This document shows, piece by piece, positions 52,478-61,300 of a DNA stretch of 64,000 nt; position 1 is the stretch's first letter; each line of letters opens with the position of its first letter. Position numbers and translations under genes: made by a program. The notes below the pieces were generated by a model, which worked only from the letters and a program-made list of their open reading frames with translations, did no database searches and had not been told where the DNA came from. The stretch comes from DATKBT01 sp035546295 (lineage in GTDB: Bacteria > Acidobacteriota > Thermoanaerobaculia > Multivoradales > Multivoraceae), in NCBI GenBank assembly GCA_035546295.1, contig DATKBT010000021.1:60219-124218 (forward strand). Reading direction: 5' to 3'.

Positions 52478-54325
52478 CTACGACTTCGCCTCCGCGATGT
52501 AGCGCTCGACGCTCTCGGCCAGTACCGGCAAGGGCACCGAGCCGTTGCGCAGCACCGCGTCGTGGAACTCGCGGACGTCGAAGTCGGTGCCGAGCTCCTC
52601 CTCGGCCTGGCGCCGCAGCCGTCGGATCTCGATCTCGCCGAGCTTGTAGGCGAGCGCCTGCCCGGGCCACGAGATGTAGCGGTCGGTCTCGGTGGTGATC
52701 TCGTGGAGAGGCAGCGCGGTGTGCTCCGCCATGTAGTCGAGCACCTGCTGGCGTGTCCAGCCCATCGCGTGAACGCCGGTGTCGACCACCAGGCGGCAGG
52801 CGCGCCAGATCTCGTAGGTCAAGCGGCCGAAGTGGTCGTACGGCGTCTCGTACATCCCGGCCTCGATCCCGAGCCACTCCGAGTAGAGCCCCCATCCCTC
52901 CCCGAACGCCGAGATGTAGTCGAAGCGCCGGAAGTCGGGCTGATTCCCCTGCTCCTCGGCCAGAGCGCCCTGGAGGTGGTGCCCGGGGACCGCCTCGTGC
53001 AGCGTCAGCGCGGTCAGGGTATAGAGCGGCCGGCTGTCGAGCGCATAGGTGTTGACCCAGTAGATCCCGGGCTCGGTGCTGCCGAGCGACGGGTTCACAT
53101 AGCGCCCGGCCGTGTACTTGGGCGCGATGTGCTCGGGCACCGCCTCCACCGTGTAGGGCATCCGCGGCAGGGTGCCGAACAGCGACGGCAGCTCGCCATC
53201 CATCTTCTTGGCGATGTAGGACGCCTTCTCGAGCAGCGCGCGCGGGGTCTCGACGTAGAAGCGCGGATCGGTGCGCAAAAAATCGAGGAACTCGGCGAAG
53301 GTGCCCTCGAACCCAACCTCCTCGAGGATGGCCTGCATCTCGGCGCGGATCCGCGCCACCTCGTCGAGACCGATCCGGTGGATCTCCTCCGGCGACAGGT
53401 CGAGCGTCGTGAAGGTGCGAATCTGGTGCCGGTAGTACTCCTCGCCGCCGGGCAGGTCGTGAGCGGCGAGCGTCCCGCGCGCGCCCGGGATGTACTCGGT
53501 GCTGAGGAACTCGAGGAAGCTCCGATAGCCCGGAACGATCGCCTCGCGGATCGCCGCGCGCCCCTCCTGCCGCAGTCGCTCGCGCTCCGCCTCGGGCACG
53601 GCCGCCGGAAACGACTCGAACGGCTCCCAGAACGGGCTGCGCTCGGGCTCGTCCACGATCAGCAGCTCGACCGTCGCCTCGTAGCCCTGGAGCGTCACCT
53701 TGGGCGGGGTCATCCCGCCCTCGACCCCGACCCGCATGTTGTCGATCTGCTCGCCGACGTAGCGCGGCCACTCACGCAGCCGCGCGATGTAGCTCTCGTA
53801 GTGCTCGGCCGAGCGCAGCGGCACCTGGCGTCCGAGGCGGGCGAAGCCCATGTGGAACCCGGAGTCGGCGTTGACCGGCATCTGCCAGTCGCCCAGCTCG
53901 AAGGCCGCGATCCGGTCGCGCAGCTGGCGCTCGAAGAGCTGAGCGTTGATCCGGTCCTCCTCGCTCAGCGCGTCGCGATCGATCGACTCGAGACGCGCGA
54001 GCGTCTCGCGGTCGAACTCGGCTCGCCGCTCGAGGCCGGAGAACGCCACCGAAGACAGCTCGTCGAGATTGCGGAAGTCGCCGACCGAGGTGGCGAACAG
54101 CGGGTCCTCGTCGAGACGGAACTCCCAATCGCGCTCGAAGAGCGACCAGAGAGCGGCGCTGCGCTCGGAACGAGGAGAGTCGGTCTGCGGGGCCCGGTCG
54201 CAGCCGATCGACGAGAGACCGAGCAGCGCGACGACGATGCAGCACGGCACGACGGTGAGGCGGCAGTCGCTCTGCCGGCCTCGGGCTCGCGCGAGAGGAT
54301 CCTGGCGGATGGGGGTGCGGGACAT
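52478..54325 (-). CDS. DUF885-family lipoprotein, putative zinc metallopeptidase
   Basis: A 615-residue protein with a lipoprotein signal (VVALLGLSSIGC, Cys near residue 42) and an alpha-helical DUF885 fold. The putative metal site is LTLHEAVPGHHLQ, followed by FDYISAFGEGWGLYSEWLG (the EGWGLY motif), as in other DUF885 proteins believed to be M32-like zinc carboxypeptidases. The C-terminus ends AESVERYIAEAKS. Located in the periplasm or outer membrane by its lipobox. Divergent from the PqqD-like gene of the lasso locus; no functional link is visible. Confidence 0.85.
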   Translation of the reverse strand: MSRTPIRQDPLARARGRQSDCRLTVVPCCIVVALLGLSSIGCDRAPQTDSPRSERSAALWSLFERDWEFRLDEDPLFATSVGDFRNLDELSSVAFSGLERRAEFDRETLARLESIDRDALSEEDRINAQLFERQLRDRIAAFELGDWQMPVNADSGFHMGFARLGRQVPLRSAEHYESYIARLREWPRYVGEQIDNMRVGVEGGMTPPKVTLQGYEATVELLIVDEPERSPFWEPFESFPAAVPEAERERLRQEGRAAIREAIVPGYRSFLEFLSTEYIPGARGTLAAHDLPGGEEYYRHQIRTFTTLDLSPEEIHRIGLDEVARIRAEMQAILEEVGFEGTFAEFLDFLRTDPRFYVETPRALLEKASYIAKKMDGELPSLFGTLPRMPYTVEAVPEHIAPKYTAGRYVNPSLGSTEPGIYWVNTYALDSRPLYTLTALTLHEAVPGHHLQGALAEEQGNQPDFRRFDYISAFGEGWGLYSEWLGIEAGMYETPYDHFGRLTYEIWRACRLVVDTGVHAMGWTRQQVLDYMAEHTALPLHEITTETDRYISWPGQALAYKLGEIEIRRLRRQAEEELGTDFDVREFHDAVLRNGSVPLPVLAESVERYIAEAKS

Positions 54326-54470
54326 CCCGAGCTCGCTTCGAAATCGGAGGGGTTCGCGGGTACGACTCGCCGCACCACTCTAGCCGAGGCAGATCCTGGG
54401 TTCGCGCGGGAGCCGTCCGTCGGTCGGAGATTCGATTCTTAAGTGCTCTAGCCTTGCGGCTTAGCCCTCG

Positions 54471-54505
54471 GCGGTCGTTGGCTTCGCGCAAGCGCGAGAA
54501 CAAGG
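54471..54505 (+). repeat. Left copy of a 35-bp inverted repeat flanking the PqqD-like gene
   Basis: This 35-base sequence matches the reverse complement of 55047-55081 at 32 of 35 positions. It is itself partly self-complementary (TTCGCGC / GCGCGAG). It lies 65 bases before the PqqD-like start. Such paired palindromic units resemble REP-like elements or the ends of a small mobile cassette. Confidence 0.8.
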
Positions 54506-54570
54506 AGTTATGACGGTTGCCCGGCTCTCCCCGCCTCGCACGCTCGGCGCCGGGCTAGAATCGACCGCCG

Positions 54571-54861
54571 ATGAAGGTGTCGTTCGACTCCGCCGTGCGC
54601 ATCCCCTCTCACGTTCTCCTGCAGGAGCTCGACGACGAGGCGGTGCTGCTCCAGCTCCGAGACGAGCTGTACTTCGGCCTCGATCCCATCGGCACGACGA
54701 TGTGGAAGCGGCTGACCTCCGCTCCGAGCATCCAGGCGGCCTTCGAGCTGCTCGAGTCGGAGTTCGACGTGGCCCCGGAACGCCTTCGCGCCGACCTCGA
54801 GCGCCTGCTCGGCGAGCTGTTCGAGCACGGACTGCTCGAGTCCTGCGCGATCGACTCCTAG
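54571..54861 (+). CDS. PqqD-like RiPP recognition element, lasso peptide B1 protein
   Basis: A 96-residue PqqD-fold protein: VSFDSAVRIPSHVLLQEL, DEAVLLQLRDELYFGLDPIGTTMW, SIQAAFELLESEFDV and a last helix LRADLERLLGELFEHGLLE. This is the standard pattern of stand-alone leader-peptide-binding (B1) proteins of lasso clusters, which present the precursor to the B2 peptidase. No B2 (transglutaminase-like) gene follows, which is unusual. The gene is on the strand opposite to the precursor, cyclase and kinase genes and is bracketed by inverted repeats. Confidence 0.85.
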   Translation: MKVSFDSAVRIPSHVLLQELDDEAVLLQLRDELYFGLDPIGTTMWKRLTSAPSIQAAFELLESEFDVAPERLRADLERLLGELFEHGLLESCAIDS

Positions 54862-54931
54862 CGGGCTCGTGGTGGTCACCACTCCTCTAAGAGCGGTGGG
54901 GCGAGGCGAGCTCATACCACGAGCCCGCTAG
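54858..54931 (+). repeat. Perfect 16-bp inverted repeat (stem-loop) at the end of the PqqD-like gene
   Basis: CTAGCGGGCTCGTGGT (54858-54873), which includes the stop codon of the PqqD-like gene, is the exact reverse complement of 54916-54931, with a 42-base loop holding a smaller hairpin. It could terminate transcription without a T-run or be a recombination-type palindrome. A diverged copy of the left arm recurs at 55126-55141. Confidence 0.85.
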
Positions 54932-55160
54932 CCGATGTTTCCCGCCCAAGCGCCCGCAGACGGGCGCGGGCTCAGGCCGACTAGGCCGGGCACCACTCCT
55001 GTACGGCATCGGGCTTGGCTTGATCGAACTTAGACCACTGTCTGAGCCTTGGTCTCGCGCTTGCGCGAGGCCAATGACCGCAGCCTGCCGCAGGCAGGCA
55101 AGAACTCCACGACGGCCTAGTCGACCTAGCAGACTCGTGGTGTTCACGCGAAGCGCCCGT
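54932..55160. other. Palindrome-rich non-coding region between PqqD-like and kinase genes
   Basis: No gene is seen. The stretch is packed with hairpins: GCGCCCG/CGGGCGC near 54950, CTCGCGC/GCGCGAG at 55053-55068 within the right 35-bp repeat, CCTGCC/GGCAGG near 55084, and GGCTCAG/CTGAGCC (54969/55042). GCCGACTAGGCCG is nearly complementary to a segment near 55116. This density is far above other gaps in the window. Confidence 0.7.
55047..55081 (-). repeat. Right copy of the 35-bp inverted repeat
   Basis: Reverse complement of 54471-54505 with three differences. It can fold as TTGGTCTCGCGC-TT-GCGCGAGGCCAA, a 12-bp stem with one G-T pair. It lies about 185 bases after the PqqD-like gene. Confidence 0.8.
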
Positions 55161-56246
55161 TCAGATCGAGCGTGGCGAGCCGGCCGGACCCCGATCCCCC
55201 GCCGCCAGCGCCAGGTCCTTGTCGATGGCGTCGTGCACCCTCGCCGCGCTGTCGGCCCCGCTGGGAAAACGCAGCTCGCTGACCGGCACTGCAAGGGCCA
55301 ACGAGCTCAGCCGATCGAAGCGCTCGGCGGCAAGACCGAGGGCGCCGGCGGGGCCGGCCGCGAGCGAATGCGCGATGAGCCGCACCAGCGCCTCCCGAGA
55401 CGTCCGCCGGGTGAGGCGTACCGGCTGCTCACCGCGCTCACCGCGCTGCAGCTCGTAGACGGCGCGTAGCTCGCGCCCGACGTGCGCGCTCGGGAGCACG
55501 GCCGCGTCGACTTCGGGTCGGAGCTGACGCTTCTCGATTCCGCCGGGCACCCGCTCCAGCTCGTCGGCGGGTTCGCGCAGCCGCTCGAGCGCGCTCGGCC
55601 ACAGTCGCACCAGCGGAGGGCCCTCGGAGCAGTACCAGCGCCGGCTGGGCCCCTCGCTCAGGGCCAGCGCATCGTCGGCGACGAAGGCGCAGCCAGCTCG
55701 CACCAGCTCCGCACACAGCGTCGACTTGCCCACACCGCTGGGACCGACGAACGCCACTGCGCCCGCGCCGAACGCGACTGCGCTCGCGTGCAGCACGCGG
55801 GTCCCGCGCGTCTCGAGCCAGAGAGGCAGCGCGTGGGAGAACAGATGATGGGCCGCCGTCGCGGCGCTGCCTCGCCACTCGATCTCGATCGCTGAGGCGG
55901 CGAACAGGAAGCGGCCGCTCTCCTCGGCGCTCACCGTCAGCCCGACGCCCCCGGAGTGGCGCACCAGCGCGAAGCGGCCGGGCGCGAAGGGAGGCTCGGG
56001 CTCGAACCTCCAGATCTCGTCCGCTCCGGCGAGCTCGCCGACCGCCCGATAGCGCAGCTCGAGCCGCTCCCCGCGCTCGTCTGCCGGCGGTCCGTAGAGG
56101 TACCGAGCGAAGACCCCGGGAAGTCGACCCTCGACGCGCAGCCCGAAGACCTGCCCTGCGAGCTGCTCCCAGCCGGCCGGAGCTCCCGCGTCGTGCGTCT
56201 CACCCGTTTGGTGCTCAGTGCCCAAGACGCCGACACCACAGCTCAT
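55161..56246 (-). CDS. HPr-kinase-like protein of the lasso cluster
   Basis: A 361-residue protein with an N-terminal region of about 130 residues and a C-terminal HPr-kinase-like P-loop domain: THVLHASAVAF-type strand, Walker A GPSGVGKST, and FVADDALALSEG. Such kinases occur in lasso clusters. In characterised cases (e.g. the paeninodin system) they phosphorylate a Ser near the precursor C-terminus; here the precursor ends PPSLG, with Ser third from the end. Other members seem to have non-kinase roles. The ATG at 56246 overlaps the cyclase 3' end by 32 bases, so the two are co-translated. Confidence 0.8.
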   Translation of the reverse strand: MSCGVGVLGTEHQTGETHDAGAPAGWEQLAGQVFGLRVEGRLPGVFARYLYGPPADERGERLELRYRAVGELAGADEIWRFEPEPPFAPGRFALVRHSGGVGLTVSAEESGRFLFAASAIEIEWRGSAATAAHHLFSHALPLWLETRGTRVLHASAVAFGAGAVAFVGPSGVGKSTLCAELVRAGCAFVADDALALSEGPSRRWYCSEGPPLVRLWPSALERLREPADELERVPGGIEKRQLRPEVDAAVLPSAHVGRELRAVYELQRGERGEQPVRLTRRTSREALVRLIAHSLAAGPAGALGLAAERFDRLSSLALAVPVSELRFPSGADSAARVHDAIDKDLALAAGDRGPAGSPRSI

Positions 56247-58026
56247 AGCTGATCACCCGCCACAGAATCGTGTGGCCGAACGAGATCTGGGAGGTTTCCT
56301 CGAGGGTACGCTCGAGCCATTCGCGGCGCACGAACCGCTGCCAGTCGGATCGCGGCCGCTCGAAGACCCTCTCGCGCACCGACTCGCGCTGGCTCCGAAT
56401 GCCGTCGAGGAAGAAGCCGCCGAGCGAGCCGACCGGCTCTCCGTCCACCACGCGCTCCGGGATCCGGCCGCGCACCAGCTCGCGAGCGAGCACCTTGTCG
56501 ACGCCGTCGCGGTGGTACCAGTACGCGGGAAGCTGGATCGCGAGCTCGAGCAGCGGCCAGTACCAAAAGGGGTTGCCGCGCTCGAGGCCGCACCGGTCGA
56601 ACAACCGGCGCTCCTCGCTCTCGATCTCGACGTGCTTGGCGCCCACGGCGAGATCGTAGCGGCGCTGCGCGAAGGAGGGCGGGAGGATCGGCGACGCCCG
56701 ATGGCGAGGCAGCAGCGAATGCGCCTCCGCGGTCAGCCAGGGTAGCCGCGTCCGGCCGATCGTCCGGCGCACGCCGCCGACCGGGATCAGCCGGCGCAGC
56801 GACAGGCGCGCAAAGGGCTCTCCGCGAAGAGCGCGTCCGGCCGTGGTCACCAGGCTCGGCCATGCCCACCCTCGGCCGCTCGTCAACGCGTCGCGCAACC
56901 AGTACTCCCGCGCGGCGTACGGGACGTCGCCGCCGTCGCCGACCAGCACGCGCTTGCACCCCTCGGCGCGGGCGACCTCGTACAGGCGCGCCTTGAGCCC
57001 GGCGAAGGCGTTGAGGTACGGAGAGCTCGCGTGCACGAACCTCTCCTCGAAGTCGCCGCACAGCGGCTCGCAGCCGTCGCCCTCGATCCACTGGACGTCG
57101 AGGCCGAGATGACGAGAGACCTCCTCGATGCGCTCTCGCTCGTCGTCGCGGCGCCGCTCGAACCGCCACGAGAACGCCCGCATCCCGGCGGGAGCTTGCG
57201 CCGCGATGGCCGTCGAGTCCAGACCACCGCTCAGGGACAGCGCGAGCTCCCGCGGAGCGATCCCCTCCTCCTGGTGCTCGATCGAGTGGGCGAGCTCGTG
57301 GGCGACCCCTGTCCGCACCTCGTGGGCGCCGAGCCGACGCACTGAAGCGAGCCGATCGAACCGCCAGTAGCGCTCGGTCGCGGCCTCGCTCGACGAGACC
57401 GTCAGGCAGTGAGCGGGCGCCAGCTCCTGGATCTCGCGAAAGAAGCTGCGCTCGCTGTGCCCGAAGCTGAAGGCGAGGAAGCGACTCGCCGAGCACGGGT
57501 CCAGGTCGCCTCCCACCGCCGGGTGCCGGAGGATCGCTGTGGGCTCACTTGCCGCGATCAGCCAGTGCGGATCGAGGTGGTAGTAGACCTTGAGGTCGCC
57601 CAGGTGGGCGCGCGCCACGCTCAGGCGGCCCCGCGCCGGATCGGCGACGATGGCAGCGAACGAGCCCGCCACGCCGGCGAGCGCGCCCGCGCCCTGCGAG
57701 CGCCATCGCTCCAGCATCCAGGCAGCGCCGCCCACCCGCTCGGGCGGATCCGGTCGCGGCCGCTCGCGCGAGTCACGCCCGCGCGCCACCGCGTGGAAGC
57801 GCCCGGCGACCGCCCCGACCATGCCCGACTCCGGATCGGTGAGCGGAGCGGCACGACGGGCGGCGTCGGCGGCGGGCGCGAACTGGGAGCGCAACGCGAT
57901 GCCGACCGGGCCGAGGCACAGTCTCGCCATCGCGGGGGCCCCGCCCAATGGCTCGGCGAGGCGGTCCAGGCCGGCGGCCGTGACCGCCCTCCCTCTCCGG
58001 TCGAGGATGCAGACGAACGCGCTCAC
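56215..58026 (-). CDS. Lasso peptide isopeptide-forming cyclase (asparagine-synthetase-like)
   Basis: A 603-residue AsnB homologue. The GTG at 58026 gives the typical lasso-cyclase N-terminus SAFVCILDRRGRAV, without the amidotransferase Cys at position 2. A degenerate glutaminase-like domain follows, then the ATP-pyrophosphatase loop LSLSGGLDSTAIAAQ and LVGDGGDVPYAAREYWL. These enzymes adenylate an Asp or Glu side chain of the core peptide and close the macrolactam ring. It lies 97 bases after the precursor gene, separated by a hairpin, and overlaps the kinase gene. Confidence 0.88.
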   Translation of the reverse strand: MSAFVCILDRRGRAVTAAGLDRLAEPLGGAPAMARLCLGPVGIALRSQFAPAADAARRAAPLTDPESGMVGAVAGRFHAVARGRDSRERPRPDPPERVGGAAWMLERWRSQGAGALAGVAGSFAAIVADPARGRLSVARAHLGDLKVYYHLDPHWLIAASEPTAILRHPAVGGDLDPCSASRFLAFSFGHSERSFFREIQELAPAHCLTVSSSEAATERYWRFDRLASVRRLGAHEVRTGVAHELAHSIEHQEEGIAPRELALSLSGGLDSTAIAAQAPAGMRAFSWRFERRRDDERERIEEVSRHLGLDVQWIEGDGCEPLCGDFEERFVHASSPYLNAFAGLKARLYEVARAEGCKRVLVGDGGDVPYAAREYWLRDALTSGRGWAWPSLVTTAGRALRGEPFARLSLRRLIPVGGVRRTIGRTRLPWLTAEAHSLLPRHRASPILPPSFAQRRYDLAVGAKHVEIESEERRLFDRCGLERGNPFWYWPLLELAIQLPAYWYHRDGVDKVLARELVRGRIPERVVDGEPVGSLGGFFLDGIRSQRESVRERVFERPRSDWQRFVRREWLERTLEETSQISFGHTILWRVISYELWCRRLGH

Positions 58027-58082
58027 CGTTCTGCCCGTCGTGCTCCGCCGTCCCGGCCCTCCAGGACGAGCGAGAACTTGCC

Positions 58083-58107
58083 GTTCGCTCTCAGTGAGAG
58101 AGCGAAC
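58083..58107 (-). other. Perfect 10-bp stem-loop between precursor and cyclase genes
   Basis: GTTCGCTCTC and GAGAGCGAAC enclose a 5-base loop, with no T-run. Stem-loops in the gap after the precursor gene are known from other lasso operons and are thought to raise precursor mRNA over that of the enzymes by partial termination or 3'-end protection. I infer the same here. Confidence 0.7.
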
Positions 58108-58123
58108 GCCCGCCGAAGCCCTC

Positions 58124-58342
58124 TCAGCCCAGGCTGGGGGGAGCCAGAGGCTGGGGACCCAGGCTACCGGAGTCGACCTGCTGTGAGCCACCGAACTGAG
58201 TGACCTCGGAGAGCTTGCCGTAGCACTCCAGGCGGGGCGACTGGTAGCTCTTCCGCCCCGCGTCGCGGTCGCCGCTCTCCTTCTTCCCGCCGGTCCCCGG
58301 AGGCGTTCCGGGATGAGCGAGGTGGTCGCCGGTCGGCTTCAC
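58124..58342 (-). CDS. Lasso peptide precursor
   Basis: A 72-residue precursor. The hydrophilic N-terminal half is rich in Gly, Lys and Asp. The leader recognition motif is YQSPRLECYG (YxxPxLxxxG), followed by KLSEVTQ with the conserved Thr at -2. The predicted core starts FGGSQQVDSG, which places Asp at position 8 for an 8-membered ring, and continues SLGPQPLAPPSLG. A ring from the next Gly would give Asp at position 7. The GTG start has GGGAGG five bases upstream, inside the end of the C25 peptidase gene, whose TGA overlaps it (GTGA). The tail is Pro/Leu-rich with no bulky aromatic plug. Confidence 0.85.
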   Translation of the reverse strand: MKPTGDHLAHPGTPPGTGGKKESGDRDAGRKSYQSPRLECYGKLSEVTQFGGSQQVDSGSLGPQPLAPPSLG

Positions 58343-61300
58343 TGGGCACCTCCCGCCCTCGACTGCAGCTTCAAGGCGACGTCGCCCTGAGTGAGCCAGT
58401 TGTCCTGCAGCGTCTGGAACGAGGCGCCCAGCGCCTGGCGGCCGGCGAGCACCGCCTCGCCCAGGGTCAGGCCGCGCTCAAGGCCCGACAGAACGTGTCG
58501 GGCCATCTGCTCGTTGTCGCCGAGACTCGCCAACGCCACCGCTCCCGAGATCGCCACCACCCCGGAGCCTTCACCGAACAGGAGCTGGTGCCCGAGGACG
58601 TTCGCGCTCGGACTGATGTCGTACGTCGTCTCGCAGGCAAGCGGGACCATCAACGTCGGCTGCTCGGCGTTGGTGAGGTCGCTCGCGTTGGACGTGGTGA
58701 GCAGCGACCTGAAGGCCCAGACCGTGGGCGACGAATGGCCCGAGAAGAGAGTCAGGGCTCGTCCGGCATCGAGCGCCGAACGCATCGCGCTGCGCGCCGT
58801 CGCGATGGCGGGATGGTCGCTGAGGTCGAGGATCTCGGTGCCCTCCCAGCCCAGGTGCCCGCGAAGGCGGTCGGCCTGGGCGCGGAAGTCGTGGATGCCG
58901 TCGGTCTCCTCGGCGATCAGCAGCGCGGTCTGCGAGGACGAGAGGCCGCTCGCATCCCATTGCGCCGTCTTGTCGACGATCCGCGCCAGCTCGCTCTCGT
59001 CTCGCACGGAGAACTGCGCGATCGCCTTGTCTCCCACCCCGTCACCGTCGAGATCGACCAGTTCGTTCTGGCTCGGGCTGTAGATGCTGAGATCGACCGG
59101 AGCGGACGGAAGCGGCACGAAGCTGACGCAGTCCGATACGTAGTTCTGGCGGTCGAAGCAGTCGGCGCCCACCAGCTGGACGTGCGAGTACGGCGAGAGC
59201 GCGTCGCGCGCCCTGAGGAAGTCGGTGATCGCCGAGGGCAGCGCCATGCCGAAGCCGTACGCGTTGTACACGTCTTCGAGGTCGATGACGACCGGGTTGA
59301 GGTCCGAGCGCTGTCGCACGTACTCCTCGAGCGCCGGGGTCCCGACGAAGCTCGACTCGGAGAGCACCAGCAGGTCGGAGACTCCGGACAGCAGGTCGCC
59401 CGGCGCCTCGGTGGTGAACACCTGCGGGCGATGGGGAGCCTCGGTGACCCAGAAGTGCTCGGCCTTCACGTCCCGGAGCTCGGCCGAGTAGCCGACTGGG
59501 GAGGCCGCGAAGCCGGGCGAGGCCGTGTCGCCCGGCGAGGCGACGATCCTCGGGTCCAGGCGCGTGAGTCCCTTGTCCGCTTCGGCGTAGGCGACGATGC
59601 CGGTGGTCGCGAACCCTTCGATGCGATAACCGCGCGCGTTCGGGTCGCGAGCGAAGTCGAGGGTCGGGCCGACGTAGGGGCTCGGGTAGCGGGCGCCGTA
59701 GCGATCGAGCACCACCAGCGAGAACAGATACTCGGTCGAGAAGCGCAGCTCGACCTGGTTGACGCCGGTGCCGAGCTCACCGTTCGGGATCGTCGCCTCG
59801 ATCGTCCACTCGCCGTTGCCCGACCTCGAGGCGGTGGCCAGGGGCGTGAGAGCGGCCGACTGGGCCCCGCGGAACCACACTTCGACGTTGTGCTCGGGCA
59901 GGAGCCGCCCGGAAGCGTCGACCTGGTCCGGCAGGTCGGTGATCGCGCCCAGGACCACCGTCAACCGGCTCGCGCCGTCCAAGACCGATCCGTCGACCGG
60001 AAGCTCGAGCGCGATCGTGTTCGGAATGCCCGCTCGCGTCAGTACGGTCCGCTCGATCCACGGATCCCCGGTCGGTGACTGGACGTGGAAGGAAACCGGC
60101 CGGTCGACCCAGACCTCACGCAGATGGCCCCGCGACGGGCTCGTCGCGCGCCCGACGCTGAGGGACTTCGCGTCCTCGACGCGAGAGCGGTCGAGCGTGA
60201 CCTGATAGAGGTTGGCATCGATGTAGAGCGCGTCGCCGCCGCTCGGACCCCGGCCGAGGAACTCGATCGCGCTGCCTGGGCCGAACGCCGAAGGGCCGCC
60301 GATCCAGCGGGGAACGGGCTCCCCGCGGAAGGTCACCGCGACGTCGCGAGCGCGCACGCCGGCGAGGTCGAGACCGCCGTCGCGGATCTCCTCGTAGGTG
60401 ACGCGCTGGATGCCGTCGCCGCGCACTGCCAGGTGGGTGAGAGCCCCGGGCTCGACCTGGACCTCGCGCCGCGCGGCGTCGCCGACGCGGATCGAGCCGC
60501 CCGACGGCCCGCGGTCGATCGACGCCGGCGCACCCAACGCACCGCCCTCGCGCAGGCGACGCCAGCGCTCGGCGCCGGCCAGCGTTCTCGACCCCGAAGA
60601 CGAAGCCACCCGCACGCTCTTCCCGGTCTCGGAAAAGCCGAGGTCACGCAGGCGGGCCTCGCGACGCGCGCGCGGGCCGCTCCAGTCGATCCGGCGCACC
60701 GGCTGCTCTTCGCCGTACTCGGCGCCCAGGCTGAACGGCCCGAAGCGCTCGACGCGTCCCCGAAAGTCGTAGTCGACCAGGCGCAGCGCCGAGACGCCCT
60801 CCGTCAGCTCGACCCGCACCTCGTACGTCTGAGGCAGCGCCGAGCTCGAGCCCCTCGTCTCCACCAGCTCGGAGAGCGGACGCCACGCGCCGCCGACCAG
60901 GCCCCACAGCTCGAACGCCACGTTCTCGGTCTCGGAGGCGGTCTGCCAGCGGACCGCGAGCTCGCCGCCGCCGACCTCGCTGATGAAGCTGTTGAGCGTC
61001 ACCGGCAACGCTCCGGCCGAGAAGAGGTGATCCTCGACCTCGCCGTCGGTCGCCTCTCCCGAGAAGTCACCCTGGTCGAGCGATCCCCCCGGCGCGGTCG
61101 CTCCCGACGAGAAGAGGCGAAGGCGGACCGCGAGGTCGTCGCTCTGCCAGTCGAAGGCGGAGCCGACGGTGACGCTCAGCGTGTGCGTCCCGTCCGCCAG
61201 GCCCGACCACGTGGAGAACTCTCCCGCATCACCGAAGTCGCCGTCGCCGTTCCAGTCGAACCACCCGCCCAGGGTGGCGCCCCCGACCGGCGCGTTGGAC

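Noticed and set aside
54858..54931. Integron attC site or IS terminal repeats
   Set aside because: No integrase or transposase, no GTTRRRY core and no target-site duplication could be identified. Kept only as an inverted repeat.
54887..55469. A lasso B2 leader peptidase hidden in the gap between B1 and kinase
   Set aside because: Open frames on both strands here lack the Cys-His-Asp transglutaminase motifs, and the gap is too short for the ~140-residue B2 fold.
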